In this document: positions 12,895 through 21,406 of the stretch, in pieces
Layout of the letters: each line of letters opens with the position of its first letter
Position numbering within the stretch: position 1 is the stretch's first letter
Origin: Deinococcus hopiensis KR-140
GTDB lineage: Bacteria; Deinococcota; Deinococci; Deinococcales; Deinococcaceae
Length of the DNA stretch: 25,357 nt
Assembly: GCA_943327755.2 (NCBI GenBank)
Contig: CALPYF020000052.1
Span: 1 to 25,357 of the forward strand
Direction of reading: 5' to 3'
The notes under the pieces: model-generated
What the model was told of the DNA's origin: nothing
What the model saw: the letters and a program-made list of their open reading frames with translations, nothing else
Database searches by the model: none
Translations under genes and position numbers: made by a program

Positions 12895-15183
12895 CTAGCG
12901 ATCGACGGTACTCAGGGGGCGCCACTGCACTCGCATTTCCGCGACGGGCCGGTCGAACAGTCCGGCGCCGCGAGTGCCGAACAGCTGCTCCCAGTCGGCC
13001 GGGTCGAGCGCCTTGCGCAGCCGCGTGGCGTAGTTCTGCACGAGCGCCGCGCGGTAATGCCCCGCGTCGTAATCGCGCCCGTCCGGGTCGGTCAGGACAC
13101 TCAGCCCTGCCCCCGCGCGGACGTACAGGTCAACGCGGTCCCCCACCCGGAAGTCCAGCCCGGCCTGCCACGCCGCTTCCAGATGCGCTTCCCTGCGCTG
13201 ACCGCGCGTCTGCGCGTAGTCGCTTCTCGCCTTGCCGATCCGGACGCGGGTACTCACGTCCCCGTTCGTGACGTCACGCGCCGTCAGTCGGTTCACCGTA
13301 TCCTCGAACGCCGCCTGCACGCCGGGCACGTCACCCTGCAGCAGGGCCCGCAGCGCCGTTCGCAGGAAGGCCGTGCCGTACCGCTCAGACCGGCTGGATT
13401 CGAACGACGCGCCACTGAGGTCCAGCGTGCCGTCGTAGCGGAGCAGCACGTAGTTCTTCACCTGGTGGCTCAGCATGGCCTGCGCGCGGCCGTCGAACTC
13501 CAGCGTGATGCCGTCCGGGAGGCCCGCCGAGACTTCGCTGATCAGTTGTCTCTCCTGCGCCTCGCCAGTGTCCTCCCCGGTGCTGAAGTACACGCCGTCG
13601 GTGTCCGACTCGATCAACTGCACGCCCCGGTCTTCCAGCGCGCCCGTGACCTGCTGGAGCAGGGCCCGGCCCCGGGCGGTGACGCGGTCGGCGGCGTCCC
13701 GGTCCCCCAGCCGTGCGAGCCGCCCGGCGCCGAGGTACCCGTACGCGGCGTTCACGACGAGCTTCATGGCGTCCTGCATCGCGTGGTGCTCCCGGCGCTG
13801 TGGGCCACTCAGGGCCGCGTCGCGGGCAGCCCGCTTGTGGGTGAGCCGCTGGGTGGTCAGGTCACTCACGATCCGGTGGAAGACGCCAAGCTCGTCCTGG
13901 CGTGGCCCGATGCCTTCGGCGCGGATGATGCTGGGGTACATGCTCGCCACGTCCGCCTTGACGACGTGCCGCAGGACGCCCTCGGCGTGCAGCTGCACGT
14001 GCCCGCCCCGGTGTGGTTCGAGGTGCCCCCGTTCCGACGCGGGGAACGGGCGGCCCGCTTCGACGTACGCGCGGATCAGCATGGGTTCGAGCACGCCCTT
14101 GGCGGGCCCGGCGCGGGTCAGACGGTGATACGGGCGGGGCGTCAGGCGGGCGAGCGCAAAACTCGGGGCCAGCACGATGCGGGCCAGGTCGTCCACCTCC
14201 TGCACGTCCTGCCGCGCGTACTGCCGCACGCGGGCTGGGTGGTCGCGGTAGGTCTGGACGATCTCCGCCCCTTCGAGGTAAACCCGATCCTCTGGGGCGA
14301 TCCCGAAGTGCCGCGCGGCGGCCTTCAGGCCACTGGACGGCAGGTTCAACCGGCGCACGGCGTCGAGCGTGTCGAGGACCTCCCGCCCCGGGCAGACCCA
14401 CATCGGCACGCGGCTGCCGTCGTCGACGGTCCAGGGCACGCCGTCTCCGGACCGGCCGAGCCGGAAGGGAATGCCGTGCCGCCGGGCGCGGGCGGCCAGG
14501 AACGGCAGGTCGAAGCCGTGGATGAAGTGGTTCTCGATAACGTCCGGGTCACGCTCCTGCACCAGGGCCAGGAAAGCCTCGATGATCTCGGGCTCCTGCG
14601 CGGGGCGCCTGGCTTCGAGCAGGGTGTCCAGGCCGCGGTTGTCCCGCACGGCGATCAGGAAGAGGCGGCCCTCGTCAGCGCTCAGGGCGGTGGTTTCGAG
14701 GTCGAACTGCAGTCGGACGGGTTGATCGAAGGTCAGGCCCTGGTGATACGTCTGCCCGGTGGTGATGAGGTACTGCTCCGCGTAGCCCACTCGGAGGTAC
14801 CCATTGAGGTCACCGAGCGCGGGCCTGACCTTCAGGCCGCGGGCGGTGACGGCGCCCCGCTGGATCTCCCCTTCCAGGTGCCGGGGGCTGGGACCGCTCA
14901 GGAGATAGCGGTAGGCGCGGGGATCCACCTGGCTGTCCGGGGCGAGGTCCTGGGCATGGTACGCCGCTTCAGGCGGAGCCGGGTCAGTGGAGACCGTGAG
15001 CCAGTCCCCGAGGTGGCGGAGGTCGTCCACGGTCCGGGCGTAGATCCAGCCGCGCTGCCGGGTGCGCTGCACGCTCCCCTCACCGGTGACCGGGTCGCGC
15101 CGCCAGACGTCCACCGCGCCGTCCGCCGTGGCGTGTACCGAGACGATGCCCGGCAGGGGAGACGTTAGACCTCCCCGCTCCAT
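12895..15183 (-). CDS. polB: family B DNA polymerase with proofreading exonuclease
   Basis: This 762-residue polymerase has both domains intact. Exonuclease: Exo I FDLETT (D161, E163), Exo II NHFIHGFDLPFL (D225), Exo III YARQDVQEVDD (Y322, D326). Polymerase: motif A DVASMYPSI (D411), motif B KLVVNAAYGYLG (K474), motif C ESDTDGVYFS (D527, D529). The KNYVLLRYDG segment matches the conserved KxY region. It is close in size to E. coli Pol II (about 780 residues). Its ATG at 15183 lies inside the 3' end of the replication initiator, a 19-base overlap, so the two are co-expressed. It may extend replication forks on the plasmid or do translesion synthesis. The long open frame on the opposite strand is a GC-bias shadow. 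Confidence 0.93.
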   Translation of the reverse strand: MERGGLTSPLPGIVSVHATADGAVDVWRRDPVTGEGSVQRTRQRGWIYARTVDDLRHLGDWLTVSTDPAPPEAAYHAQDLAPDSQVDPRAYRYLLSGPSPRHLEGEIQRGAVTARGLKVRPALGDLNGYLRVGYAEQYLITTGQTYHQGLTFDQPVRLQFDLETTALSADEGRLFLIAVRDNRGLDTLLEARRPAQEPEIIEAFLALVQERDPDVIENHFIHGFDLPFLAARARRHGIPFRLGRSGDGVPWTVDDGSRVPMWVCPGREVLDTLDAVRRLNLPSSGLKAAARHFGIAPEDRVYLEGAEIVQTYRDHPARVRQYARQDVQEVDDLARIVLAPSFALARLTPRPYHRLTRAGPAKGVLEPMLIRAYVEAGRPFPASERGHLEPHRGGHVQLHAEGVLRHVVKADVASMYPSIIRAEGIGPRQDELGVFHRIVSDLTTQRLTHKRAARDAALSGPQRREHHAMQDAMKLVVNAAYGYLGAGRLARLGDRDAADRVTARGRALLQQVTGALEDRGVQLIESDTDGVYFSTGEDTGEAQERQLISEVSAGLPDGITLEFDGRAQAMLSHQVKNYVLLRYDGTLDLSGASFESSRSERYGTAFLRTALRALLQGDVPGVQAAFEDTVNRLTARDVTNGDVSTRVRIGKARSDYAQTRGQRREAHLEAAWQAGLDFRVGDRVDLYVRAGAGLSVLTDPDGRDYDAGHYRAALVQNYATRLRKALDPADWEQLFGTRGAGLFDRPVAEMRVQWRPLSTVDR

Positions 15184-16502
15184 GCCAGGACCGTCCGGAT
15201 CGCGTCGTCGTCCGTGCCCAGCGCGGCGAGCTGGGCGGCCGTCACCCGCCCCTGCAGGTACAGTTCGACCGCCTGGTCCTTGACCGCGTCCGGCAGGGTC
15301 ACTTTCTTGAGGATGAAGCGGGCGGTGTGCAGGCTCCGTTCCTCAGGTTCCGGTGTGGGGGCAGGCACCGGAGCGGCCCTGGACGCCCGGCGCGGCGCCG
15401 GGGCGGGCAGCGCATCGACGACCTGGTACTTCTGCGGGTCCCGCAGGATATCGACGAGCAGGCCACTGGCACTCTTAGCGCGGTACCCGGCGGCGAGCAG
15501 TTCGTCGAAGCGGCGCACGGCCGATTGGACGGCGTCGGAGCCGTACTCGGCAGCGTACTTCAGGGCCGCACCCTGGGTGATGCGGCGGCTGGTGAGTGCG
15601 GCGACCGCTTCCGGCCGCGCGGGGGGACGCTCGGACTGCGCGAACACGTACTGCACCTGCTGGGCCTGGCCTCGCCCGAGATAGTGCACGTCCTGCAGGA
15701 ACCCGCAGGCGATGAGTCGCCGGTGCGGCGCGTCCAGGGCCCGGCGGATGGTGTCCGGGCGACCGTTGATGCCCAGGCGGGTTGCCCAGGGCAGCAGGGG
15801 CGTCTGGTAAAGCATCTGGACCGGACGGTCGATCGGGTGCTTCTCGTCCTCCAACCGGCGGTACAGGGTCCGCGTGAGCGGCTGCGTGAGTTCACGCAGG
15901 ACGTTCAGATCAACCGGCCGGACATACCCGAGCCGGATGCTGCGCGCCATGTCTGGATCGAGCGTCACCTGAAAGAGCGCCTCGGCGCTCACCGGGAGTT
16001 CGTCGAACGCCTGCGGGGATTTGCGGCGGTCGATGACGCGCCAGGTCTGCACGAGGCTCGTGCTCAGGGACTGGAACTGCTCCTCGGTGCGGTCGTACCA
16101 GCTGTCCTGAATGGTGTAGGTGCTGTTGCGCAGCCGGGTGAGGCTGGGAATGATCGCGGCGTAGTTGTGCCCCCCGATCGGGAGGGCCGCGAAGGACAGC
16201 AACTGATGGGCGGTCACCTGCACGGTGTTGTTCTCCGGGCAGTTGGCCGCGATGTACGCGTTGGTCAGGCCGAAGAGGATGTCGTTGTCCGTGCCGTGCG
16301 GGACGACATCGTCGGCACTGGCCACGCAGCGCACGTGAATGGTGACGCCCAGGTGATCGGCGGACGACCATGAGCGTTCCCAGGAGGTGAGCGTGTCCGG
16401 AACGCGCGCGGCAGCCAGCACGAGGGACAGGCGGTTGAGGTTGCGCTCCTCGCTGCCACTCGTCCATTCCAGCGTGCTCGTCTTCTTGGCTTTGCGGGAC
16501 AC
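15165..16502 (-). CDS. rep: plasmid replication initiator protein (Deinococcus Rep type)
   Basis: The protein (445 residues from the GTG at 16502) matches the replication initiators of Deinococcus plasmids in its N-terminal half: GSEERNLNRLSLVLAAARVP, then TDNDILFGLTNAYIAANCPE, QVTAHQLLSFAALPIGG and SLTRLRNSTYTIQDSWY, which are winged-helix features of the RepA N-terminal family. It should bind the iterons that lie upstream of it and recruit the replisome. The C-terminal part after residue about 330 is proline- and alanine-rich and less conserved. A longer reading begins with TTG at 16574, but relatives begin near the GTG, and neither has a clear ribosome site. The 3' end overlaps polB by 19 bases. 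Confidence 0.88.
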   Translation of the reverse strand: MSRKAKKTSTLEWTSGSEERNLNRLSLVLAAARVPDTLTSWERSWSSADHLGVTIHVRCVASADDVVPHGTDNDILFGLTNAYIAANCPENNTVQVTAHQLLSFAALPIGGHNYAAIIPSLTRLRNSTYTIQDSWYDRTEEQFQSLSTSLVQTWRVIDRRKSPQAFDELPVSAEALFQVTLDPDMARSIRLGYVRPVDLNVLRELTQPLTRTLYRRLEDEKHPIDRPVQMLYQTPLLPWATRLGINGRPDTIRRALDAPHRRLIACGFLQDVHYLGRGQAQQVQYVFAQSERPPARPEAVAALTSRRITQGAALKYAAEYGSDAVQSAVRRFDELLAAGYRAKSASGLLVDILRDPQKYQVVDALPAPAPRRASRAAPVPAPTPEPEERSLHTARFILKKVTLPDAVKDQAVELYLQGRVTAAQLAALGTDDDAIRTVLAWSGEV

Positions 16503-16575
16503 GGTGCATTCTAGGGGATTGATGGACCGTGCGGTGAGTGGGATGCCGCAGCTTGACCGTTGAGTGTTGTTCAAA

Positions 16576-17025
16576 ATAGCTCAGGACTCACTGATAAAGA
16601 ATTTGATTTAAAAAAATTGATGTCATCATCAAGGAGTCCAGAAAAACACCGTTCTGGCGCGGGTTTCGACGCCGGATTCCACGAGTCCGCAAGTTCAATT
16701 CCACAAGTCCGCAGGTGAAATCGATCCCAATTCCACAGGTCCGCAGGTCGGGCCGAACCAGATTCCACAAGTCCGCAACGGCAATTCCACGAGTCCGCAA
16801 CGGCTCCCCACCCTGGAATCCACAAGTCCGCAGCAGCACCGCGCGGTGAATCCACAAGTCCGCAGGTGCCCACAGGCTCCGGATTCCACAAGTCCGCAAA
16901 TTGGATTCCACAAGTCCGCAGGTGAATTTGGTCCCGATTCCACAAGTCCGCAAGTGAATTCAGGCAGAGCGGAGGGCTGCAAATCGACACCTGCGCGGAG
17001 CGAGAGCATTGCGGACTTGTGGAAT
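16576..17025. repeat. oriV: plasmid origin: eleven 16-bp iterons plus AT-rich stretch
   Basis: Ten direct copies of ATTCCACAAGTCCGCA start at 16676, 16698, 16730, 16762, 16784, 16817, 16849, 16883, 16905 and 16937. An eleventh is inverted at 17010-17025. Variation is limited to positions 2, 8 and 9. Start-to-start distances are 22, 32, 32, 22, 33, 32, 34, 22 and 32 bases, close to two or three helical turns, so all copies face roughly the same side of the DNA. The AT-rich stretch at 16576-16640 between the iterons and rep is the natural unwinding element. The open frames on the minus strand here are made by the repeat (each copy encodes CGLVE, ADLWN or LRTCGI) and are not genes. Confidence 0.93.
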
Positions 17026-17488
17026 GCCGCCTCGCGTCCTCATCAGTGGTGCGGCGGGACGGTCACGCCCGGACGGGAGGCGCGAACCGGGAAGTTGAGC
17101 CAGCCCACAGCTCCCATGCCGGTCACCGAAGCCCGCCTGGGCCCTGCGATCATCAATGAGAGCCACCCGGTCCACCCCGGCGCCATGTGCCTCCCTACCG
17201 ACTTCCCCACGCCCATTCACCTCCGCCCATGCCTGCCCGTCTCCGACCGGCGCGATAGCAGCACATCCCGTGCCGGGCACGCCCGGCGCCGCGCTGCTGG
17301 ACGATTCCACCTCGCAGCCAGACTTGATGCCCAGGCCCGTCAGGCCGCTCAAAACCACCGCGGCCTCCGCTCAGACGAGTCCCTGCGGTCCTTCGTCAGA
17401 CTCGAACAGGCCAGCACACTCACCTGAACAGGTCCGGGCCGCGCGCAGATCAGCGTGCCCAGCCCTCCCGCCCGTGCCATGCTCCAGC
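17026..17488. other. gene-free stretch beyond the iterons
   Basis: About 460 GC-rich bases separate the inverted iteron from the next likely gene. Open frames cross it but none looks like protein: they are rich in Pro, Arg and Ala with no conserved pattern. I see no tRNA, hairpin or repeat of note. A promoter for the gene at 17489 should lie here but is not obvious. Confidence 0.5.
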
Positions 17489-18481
17489 ATGACCGATGCC
17501 GAAACGGCATTCCTCCACCACCTCGAGCACGCCACACTCCGGGTCGCCGCACACGCCGTGCGCCGCGCCTCTGAGCTGTCCTCAGAGGCGCGGCGCATCA
17601 TCGCCCAGCGTCCCGGCCTCCTCCGGGAAATTACGTTGACCCCCAGGATCGCGGCCGACCTCCCCATCGCAGAACTGTGGGCCGAAGCGATCGAACACGA
17701 CAGCCACCATGAGCAGGAACTCATTCACCTGCTGCGCTTCATGCCGGAACTCGAGCCCCTCTTCACGTCCCAGCAGGTCGCCCGCTTCGGTTCCGACATT
17801 GACCACCTGATCGACATGGCGAGCCACCCCGACCCGCAGACCATCTGGGCACTGTTCCAACACGCCGCGCTCTTTCCCCGAGACCCACATCATGGGTACA
17901 GCGCTCCGCCTTGGGACGAGACGTTCACACCAACCTGGGGCGAACCAGAATTCGCGGTGCGTCCCACCACGGAGCAGTGGCGGCGCCTCGCCGACCACCT
18001 GCTGATGAATCCCGCGCTTGAATCCGTGAGCCCGTATCCACTGCTGCGCTGGCTCTTCCGACTGCCGGAGCCGCCCGACCCACGGGTGCTGCTGGAGCGG
18101 CCCCACCTGCGACTCGCCACCGCGGGGCACTGGTGCACGCCCCCCGCCCTCCGCAGCGCCCTGTTCGAGGAGGCGATGAGCACACTGGACCTGGTCATGC
18201 TGAATCGCCTGCTGTTCAGCCGACGCCTGCTGGAGCACGAGCAGGCCGCCGTGCTCCAGGTTGTTCCCCTCGAAACGCGAGCTCGGGTGCTCCAGTATGG
18301 AGCCGCCACCCTCCCGCTGTTGGAGAGGCTGGCGGACGACCCGGCCCTCACGCGGGACCTGATTGACCCGGACGGGTCCGGATACGTCGACTTCCATGTG
18401 GACGACGTACGGTCCAGCGACCGCCTGGAGTCCACCCTCCTCATCCGCTTCGGCCTTCAGATCAGCTGGGCCATCTCCTGA
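17489..18481 (+). CDS. hypothetical protein, mostly helical
   Basis: This 330-residue protein is not recognised. It is rich in leucine, histidine and acidic residues, with long helical stretches such as EQELIHLLRFMPELEPLF, LLEHEQAAVLQVVPLETRAR and ATLPLLERLADDPAL, which may be helical repeats. There is no signal peptide, membrane segment, zinc cluster or nucleotide-binding motif. The ATG at 17489 is chosen because composition becomes protein-like from there, whereas the upstream in-frame part to 17156 is low-complexity; no Shine-Dalgarno is visible. It stands alone, between the origin and a gene-poor stretch. Confidence 0.6.
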   Translation: MTDAETAFLHHLEHATLRVAAHAVRRASELSSEARRIIAQRPGLLREITLTPRIAADLPIAELWAEAIEHDSHHEQELIHLLRFMPELEPLFTSQQVARFGSDIDHLIDMASHPDPQTIWALFQHAALFPRDPHHGYSAPPWDETFTPTWGEPEFAVRPTTEQWRRLADHLLMNPALESVSPYPLLRWLFRLPEPPDPRVLLERPHLRLATAGHWCTPPALRSALFEEAMSTLDLVMLNRLLFSRRLLEHEQAAVLQVVPLETRARVLQYGAATLPLLERLADDPALTRDLIDPDGSGYVDFHVDDVRSSDRLESTLLIRFGLQISWAIS

Positions 18482-18909
18482 TCAGCGCAGCCGTCCTCCC
18501 AGCCTCACCGGTCTTGGTTACTTGAGTACAGTCGAACCTTCGGATATGTCACCGTGTGTCTGCCCGTCGACAGTGAGGTGAACGTTCCGGTCCAGAAACG
18601 GCCAGAGCGGCTTCTGGCGCGACAGGGCTGTCGCCGCCTCCCGGGTCATGCGGACCAGGGGCCATGAGGCGGACGTGGTGGACATTGTGGGGTGTGCCAG
18701 ATTGCCGCTCGGGCGGTCGCCACCTGCACCACGGGGACATCAGCCGCGGCCGCGCCTTGGTGCAAGCGGTACGGGGACGGACGGTTCGCCGCTCGCGGAC
18801 GCGATCCGGCGGGTGCTCGCCAGTGGCCCGGAGCTGCGCTTCACGGATCACCAGCCGAAACGGCACATCCACGACATCCGCACCTGAACCCTGCGCCCCG
18901 GAGGTTCAC
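18482..18909. other. stretch without a supported gene, possibly decayed coding DNA
   Basis: About 430 bases lie between the hypothetical gene and the PARG-like gene. The last part of one plus-strand frame (about 18780-18887) reads GSPLADAIRRVLASGPEL and RFTDHQPKRHIHDIRT and then stops 22 bases before the next start. It looks like the C-terminus of a real protein, but upstream the frame becomes low-complexity, so it may be a truncated remnant. I do not recognise the family. Confidence 0.35.
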
Positions 18910-19332
18910 ATGAGCACACCTGACCGATCGAAACTCGTCCAGGACGCCCGCACGACCCTGCAGGCCCTTGACCGCTGCGGCTATGACGGTCCCGCGGGCC
19001 CGGTGGACCTGACCGCTCACCTCGCCCGTCTCGAGGCCGGCACGCGGCTCTACACGCCCGCGCAATTTGAAGCCGCGGAGGACCTCCTGGGTCCAAGACT
19101 CAACGACACGCGATTCCCTGTCACGCGCGAAACGACGCTCGCGGCTGCGCGGCACCTGCTCGGTGAACACTCCGGACCGGTGTCCGTGCTGAACTTCCCG
19201 TCCGCCACGACCCCCGGCGGGGGCTTCCTGACCGGTTCAGCCGCGCAGGAAGAGAGCCTGTGTCGCGCCAGCGCCCTTTATGCCACCCTCGAGCGCTTTC
19301 CGGCGTACTGGTCGCCGCCGACCGGACCGTGA
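18910..19332 (+). CDS. truncated PARG-like protein (TIGR02452 family)
   Basis: The 140-residue product matches the first half of the microbial poly(ADP-ribose) glycohydrolase-like family. It keeps the macrodomain signature PGGGFLTGSAAQEES (102-116), which fits the GGG-X6-8-QEE catalytic pattern, preceded by VSVLNFPSAT. Family members run to about 250-290 residues; here homology ends at ATLERFPAYW and the frame stops after SPPTGP. The C-terminal half of the macrodomain fold is missing, so it is probably inactive. The ATG at 18910 has a GGAGG site seven bases upstream. The stop overlaps the next GTG (GTGA), so a deletion has joined this gene to the following one. ADP-ribose removal would be its ancestral role. 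Confidence 0.75.
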   Translation: MSTPDRSKLVQDARTTLQALDRCGYDGPAGPVDLTAHLARLEAGTRLYTPAQFEAAEDLLGPRLNDTRFPVTRETTLAAARHLLGEHSGPVSVLNFPSATTPGGGFLTGSAAQEESLCRASALYATLERFPAYWSPPTGP

Positions 19333-19619
19333 AGACATACGAAGCGTTCAAGCAACGGTGTGCGGCCATCCTGAACAGTGCTGACCCACTGCCGCTCGAT
19401 CCGGACGACGTCAGTCTTGCCAGCCTGCTCAAGCTCGACCATTACGAAGACGATGACGATTCGAGGCCGATGCCGACGCCCTATGGCGTACTCGTGTACC
19501 AGAAGAAAGCCATGCCGATCGTGACCTACCTGAGCAGTGGCGTGAAGGTTCCGCCGCGCGTCGCGGACCAGGTCCGGATCCAACTGCGGGAAATCTGGAT
19601 CGCCTGGAGGGGCCAGTGA
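19329..19619 (+). CDS. small hypothetical protein
   Basis: The 96-residue protein is not recognised. It has an acidic centre (YEDDDDSR) followed by a strand-rich segment (YGVLVYQKKAMPIVTYLSSG) and a C-terminal helix with tryptophans (QLREIWIAWRGQ). No signal or membrane segment is seen. The GTG at 19329 overlaps the PARG-like stop, and its own stop overlaps the lipoprotein GTG, so it is the middle gene of a coupled set. An ATG-like longer reading from 19260 would run through PARG sequence in another frame and is not preferred. Confidence 0.55.
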   Translation: MKTYEAFKQRCAAILNSADPLPLDPDDVSLASLLKLDHYEDDDDSRPMPTPYGVLVYQKKAMPIVTYLSSGVKVPPRVADQVRIQLREIWIAWRGQ

Positions 19620-20077
19620 AACGGTTGCTGCTGGCCGGCACCGTCTGCCTCCTGGTTGCCTGTCGACCGTCACCCACCACCGACGTCCAAGCCAAAGGAG
19701 CGGCCATGAGCCCCGATCAATTGAACCAGACCATCCTGACCCGCCTGCAGGCCCCGGACTTCAAGGAAGTCGACGGCGGCGCGATCTACGGCCTGCAGGG
19801 GGGACACTCCCGGCTCTTCGTGACGGCCCTGCCCCGAGACGAGGTCGTCGAGCTCCTCTCGGGGCTGCTGGACGGTCAGGTGACGTCGCAGCCGTGGGCT
19901 GAGGATTACGGCCAGGTGCACGGCTCGTTCGCGGTGAAGAGCGATCCCCGGTGGGTGCTGGGCTTGGCCACGAGTGAGATCGCTCCGAAAAAAGAAGATT
20001 ACGCCGCGTTCCCGGACCTCCTGAAGCAGTACACGACCGAAGTGCTGTACGCCGCGCCTACCGTCGACGAGCCCTGA
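19616..20077 (+). CDS. predicted lipoprotein of unknown function
   Basis: The 153-residue product opens with a lipoprotein signal peptide: basic MKR, hydrophobic LLLAGTVCLL, and lipobox LVAC with the acylated Cys16. The mature part is soluble, with no recognised domain, and includes a strand-turn pattern GAIYGLQGGHSRLFVTALP and a C-terminal EVLYAAPTVDEP. It should be anchored to the membrane facing outward. The start is a GTG at 19616 overlapping the previous stop, with GGAGGGG at 19606-19612 as a strong ribosome site. The next feature is a strong hairpin, so this is the last gene of its operon. Confidence 0.7.
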   Translation: MKRLLLAGTVCLLVACRPSPTTDVQAKGAAMSPDQLNQTILTRLQAPDFKEVDGGAIYGLQGGHSRLFVTALPRDEVVELLSGLLDGQVTSQPWAEDYGQVHGSFAVKSDPRWVLGLATSEIAPKKEDYAAFPDLLKQYTTEVLYAAPTVDEP

Positions 20078-20099
20078 CGCCCCGGCACAACAGAGGGCA

Positions 20100-20137
20100 G
20101 GGCCCGGCACGCGACTGACGTGACCGGGCCCTTCTTC
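20100..20137. terminator. strong hairpin between convergent genes
   Basis: GGGCCCGG (20100-20107) with CACG (20108-20111) pairs with CGTG (20119-20122) and CCGGGCCC (20124-20131), leaving one bulged A and a 7-base loop; CTTCTTC follows. The 12-bp stem lies 22 bases after the lipoprotein stop and five bases before the end of the Bax1 gene, which is read from the other strand. It probably ends transcription in both directions. Confidence 0.75.
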
Positions 20138-21368
20138 AGGGCCGCGTGACGGCGTACGTCTCTGCCAGGGCGAGCACGTCTTTCGGGTTGAGCACGCCCT
20201 TGAACCACACCACCCGGTCCCCGAAGTCACTCGGGTCCACGCCCGCCCGCTCCAGGTTGAGCCGCTCCGAGACGCACACGATCACGTCCGTCCGTCCGGC
20301 CTTCCGGAGCAGGTCGAATTTTTTTCTCAAATATTCGGGCCGCCAGTAGCCCACGATCTCCACCAGCACGCTCCGGTCCCCCTGCACCAGGCGGAAGTCC
20401 GGCAGGATCACGCCCCCCGGCACCGGCACGAGATCCACCTCACGCTCGAGCGTCCAGGGCGTGTCCAGTTTCGCGAAGCGTTCCGAGAAGCCCGACTCCA
20501 GCGCGCTGTCATGTTCCGTCGGCGGCGCGTAGTGACTCACGTACCCGTCCTCACTCGTCAGCTGGAACGACCATTCCGTGTCGCCTGGGTCCACCCAGGC
20601 GAGGTCCCTGCGGGGTTTGAGCGTCGCGCTGAGGTCCCACTTCGTGACGTGCAGCAGCGCCGGGAGGAACTTTGCCATGCCCAGCCCGTAGCGGGTGGTC
20701 GCGCCGAATAGACTCGTCGGGCCGTCCAGGGTCAGCGTGAAGCCCAGCGCGGCGTCCCCTTCCACGGTGGCCATCAGCCCGAAGAACTTCAGGTACTTCA
20801 GGAGCTGCTGGTAGCGCGCCGGTTCGTTCCGGCGCGCGGTGATCACCAGTTCCGTCGCCCGGTAGAGCAGCCCCTGCGCCTGCGCGAGGTCATACCGGTG
20901 GATGAGTTCCAGGGGCGCGGGCGGTTCGAACGCCACCAGCGTCTGCTGATCCGGCAGGTCCGCGTACAGCGCGGCCTGCAGGGCCTCCGGAGAGACCGGG
21001 GCGTCCGCGCTCAGGGACCGGGCGGCCTGCTCGAGAATCTGGGCGGCCGCCCGGCGACTGGGGACCACCTCCTGCGCGAGCGTGAACACCCGCTCCCGCG
21101 CGAGGCCCGGTTCCACCGGGCCGGCCGCCTCGAAGTCCCCCATGTTCGTCAGGAGGTGCGCGAGGCCCCGCAGGATCTTGAAGTCCTGCCGGCCCGCCTC
21201 GAGCGCGCGCAACTCCTCATCCAGGTCGGCGCGGCGCTGCCCGACGTTCGCCTCGAACAGCGCGATCAGGCGCGCGGCGAGGTCGAGGTTCTGGGTGGTG
21301 GGCTTCAGGCGGCGGGGCTCCACGAGCCCCGCCTTCACGCGGAAGAGCAGCAGGTCAGTCGGCAGCAT
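20136..21368 (-). CDS. bax1: Bax1-like nuclease (DUF790), partner of XPB helicase
   Basis: The 410-residue protein belongs to DUF790, the Bax1 family, structure-specific nucleases that bind the XPB helicase in archaea and cut the damaged strand in nucleotide excision repair. It begins MLPTDLLLFRVKAGLVEPRR, and in the C-terminal part VILPDFRLVQGDRSVLVEIV supplies the D and E of a PD-(D/E)XK-like site, followed by GYWRPEYLRKKFDLLRKAGR, typical of the family. It lies 38 bases downstream of the XPB gene on the same strand, as expected for partners. Length and motifs look complete. Confidence 0.88.
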   Translation of the reverse strand: MLPTDLLLFRVKAGLVEPRRLKPTTQNLDLAARLIALFEANVGQRRADLDEELRALEAGRQDFKILRGLAHLLTNMGDFEAAGPVEPGLARERVFTLAQEVVPSRRAAAQILEQAARSLSADAPVSPEALQAALYADLPDQQTLVAFEPPAPLELIHRYDLAQAQGLLYRATELVITARRNEPARYQQLLKYLKFFGLMATVEGDAALGFTLTLDGPTSLFGATTRYGLGMAKFLPALLHVTKWDLSATLKPRRDLAWVDPGDTEWSFQLTSEDGYVSHYAPPTEHDSALESGFSERFAKLDTPWTLEREVDLVPVPGGVILPDFRLVQGDRSVLVEIVGYWRPEYLRKKFDLLRKAGRTDVIVCVSERLNLERAGVDPSDFGDRVVWFKGVLNPKDVLALAETYAVTRP

Positions 21369-21406
21369 AGGGGAGGGGAGAGGAGAACTGGAGCATGGGG
21401 GTCGGT

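Noticed and set aside
13057..15168. 703-codon open frame on the plus strand opposite the polymerase
   Set aside because: The opposite strand encodes a polymerase with every catalytic motif. This frame is compositionally biased, has no recognisable domain and is a shadow caused by high third-position GC.
16503..16574. Upstream TTG start for the replication initiator
   Set aside because: The added 24 residues do not resemble the start of related initiators, and the TTG has no ribosome site. It cannot be fully excluded because the GTG also lacks one.
16588..17009. Minus-strand open frames across the iteron array with repeated LRTCGI, CGLVE and ADLWN peptides
   Set aside because: The peptide repeats are produced by the 16-bp iterons read in three frames; there is no ribosome site, and the DNA repeat explains them fully.
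16676..17025. CRISPR array
   Set aside because: Repeat units are 16 bp, spacers only 6-18 bp before the last, inverted copy, one copy is inverted and no cas gene is present. The position upstream of rep fits iterons.
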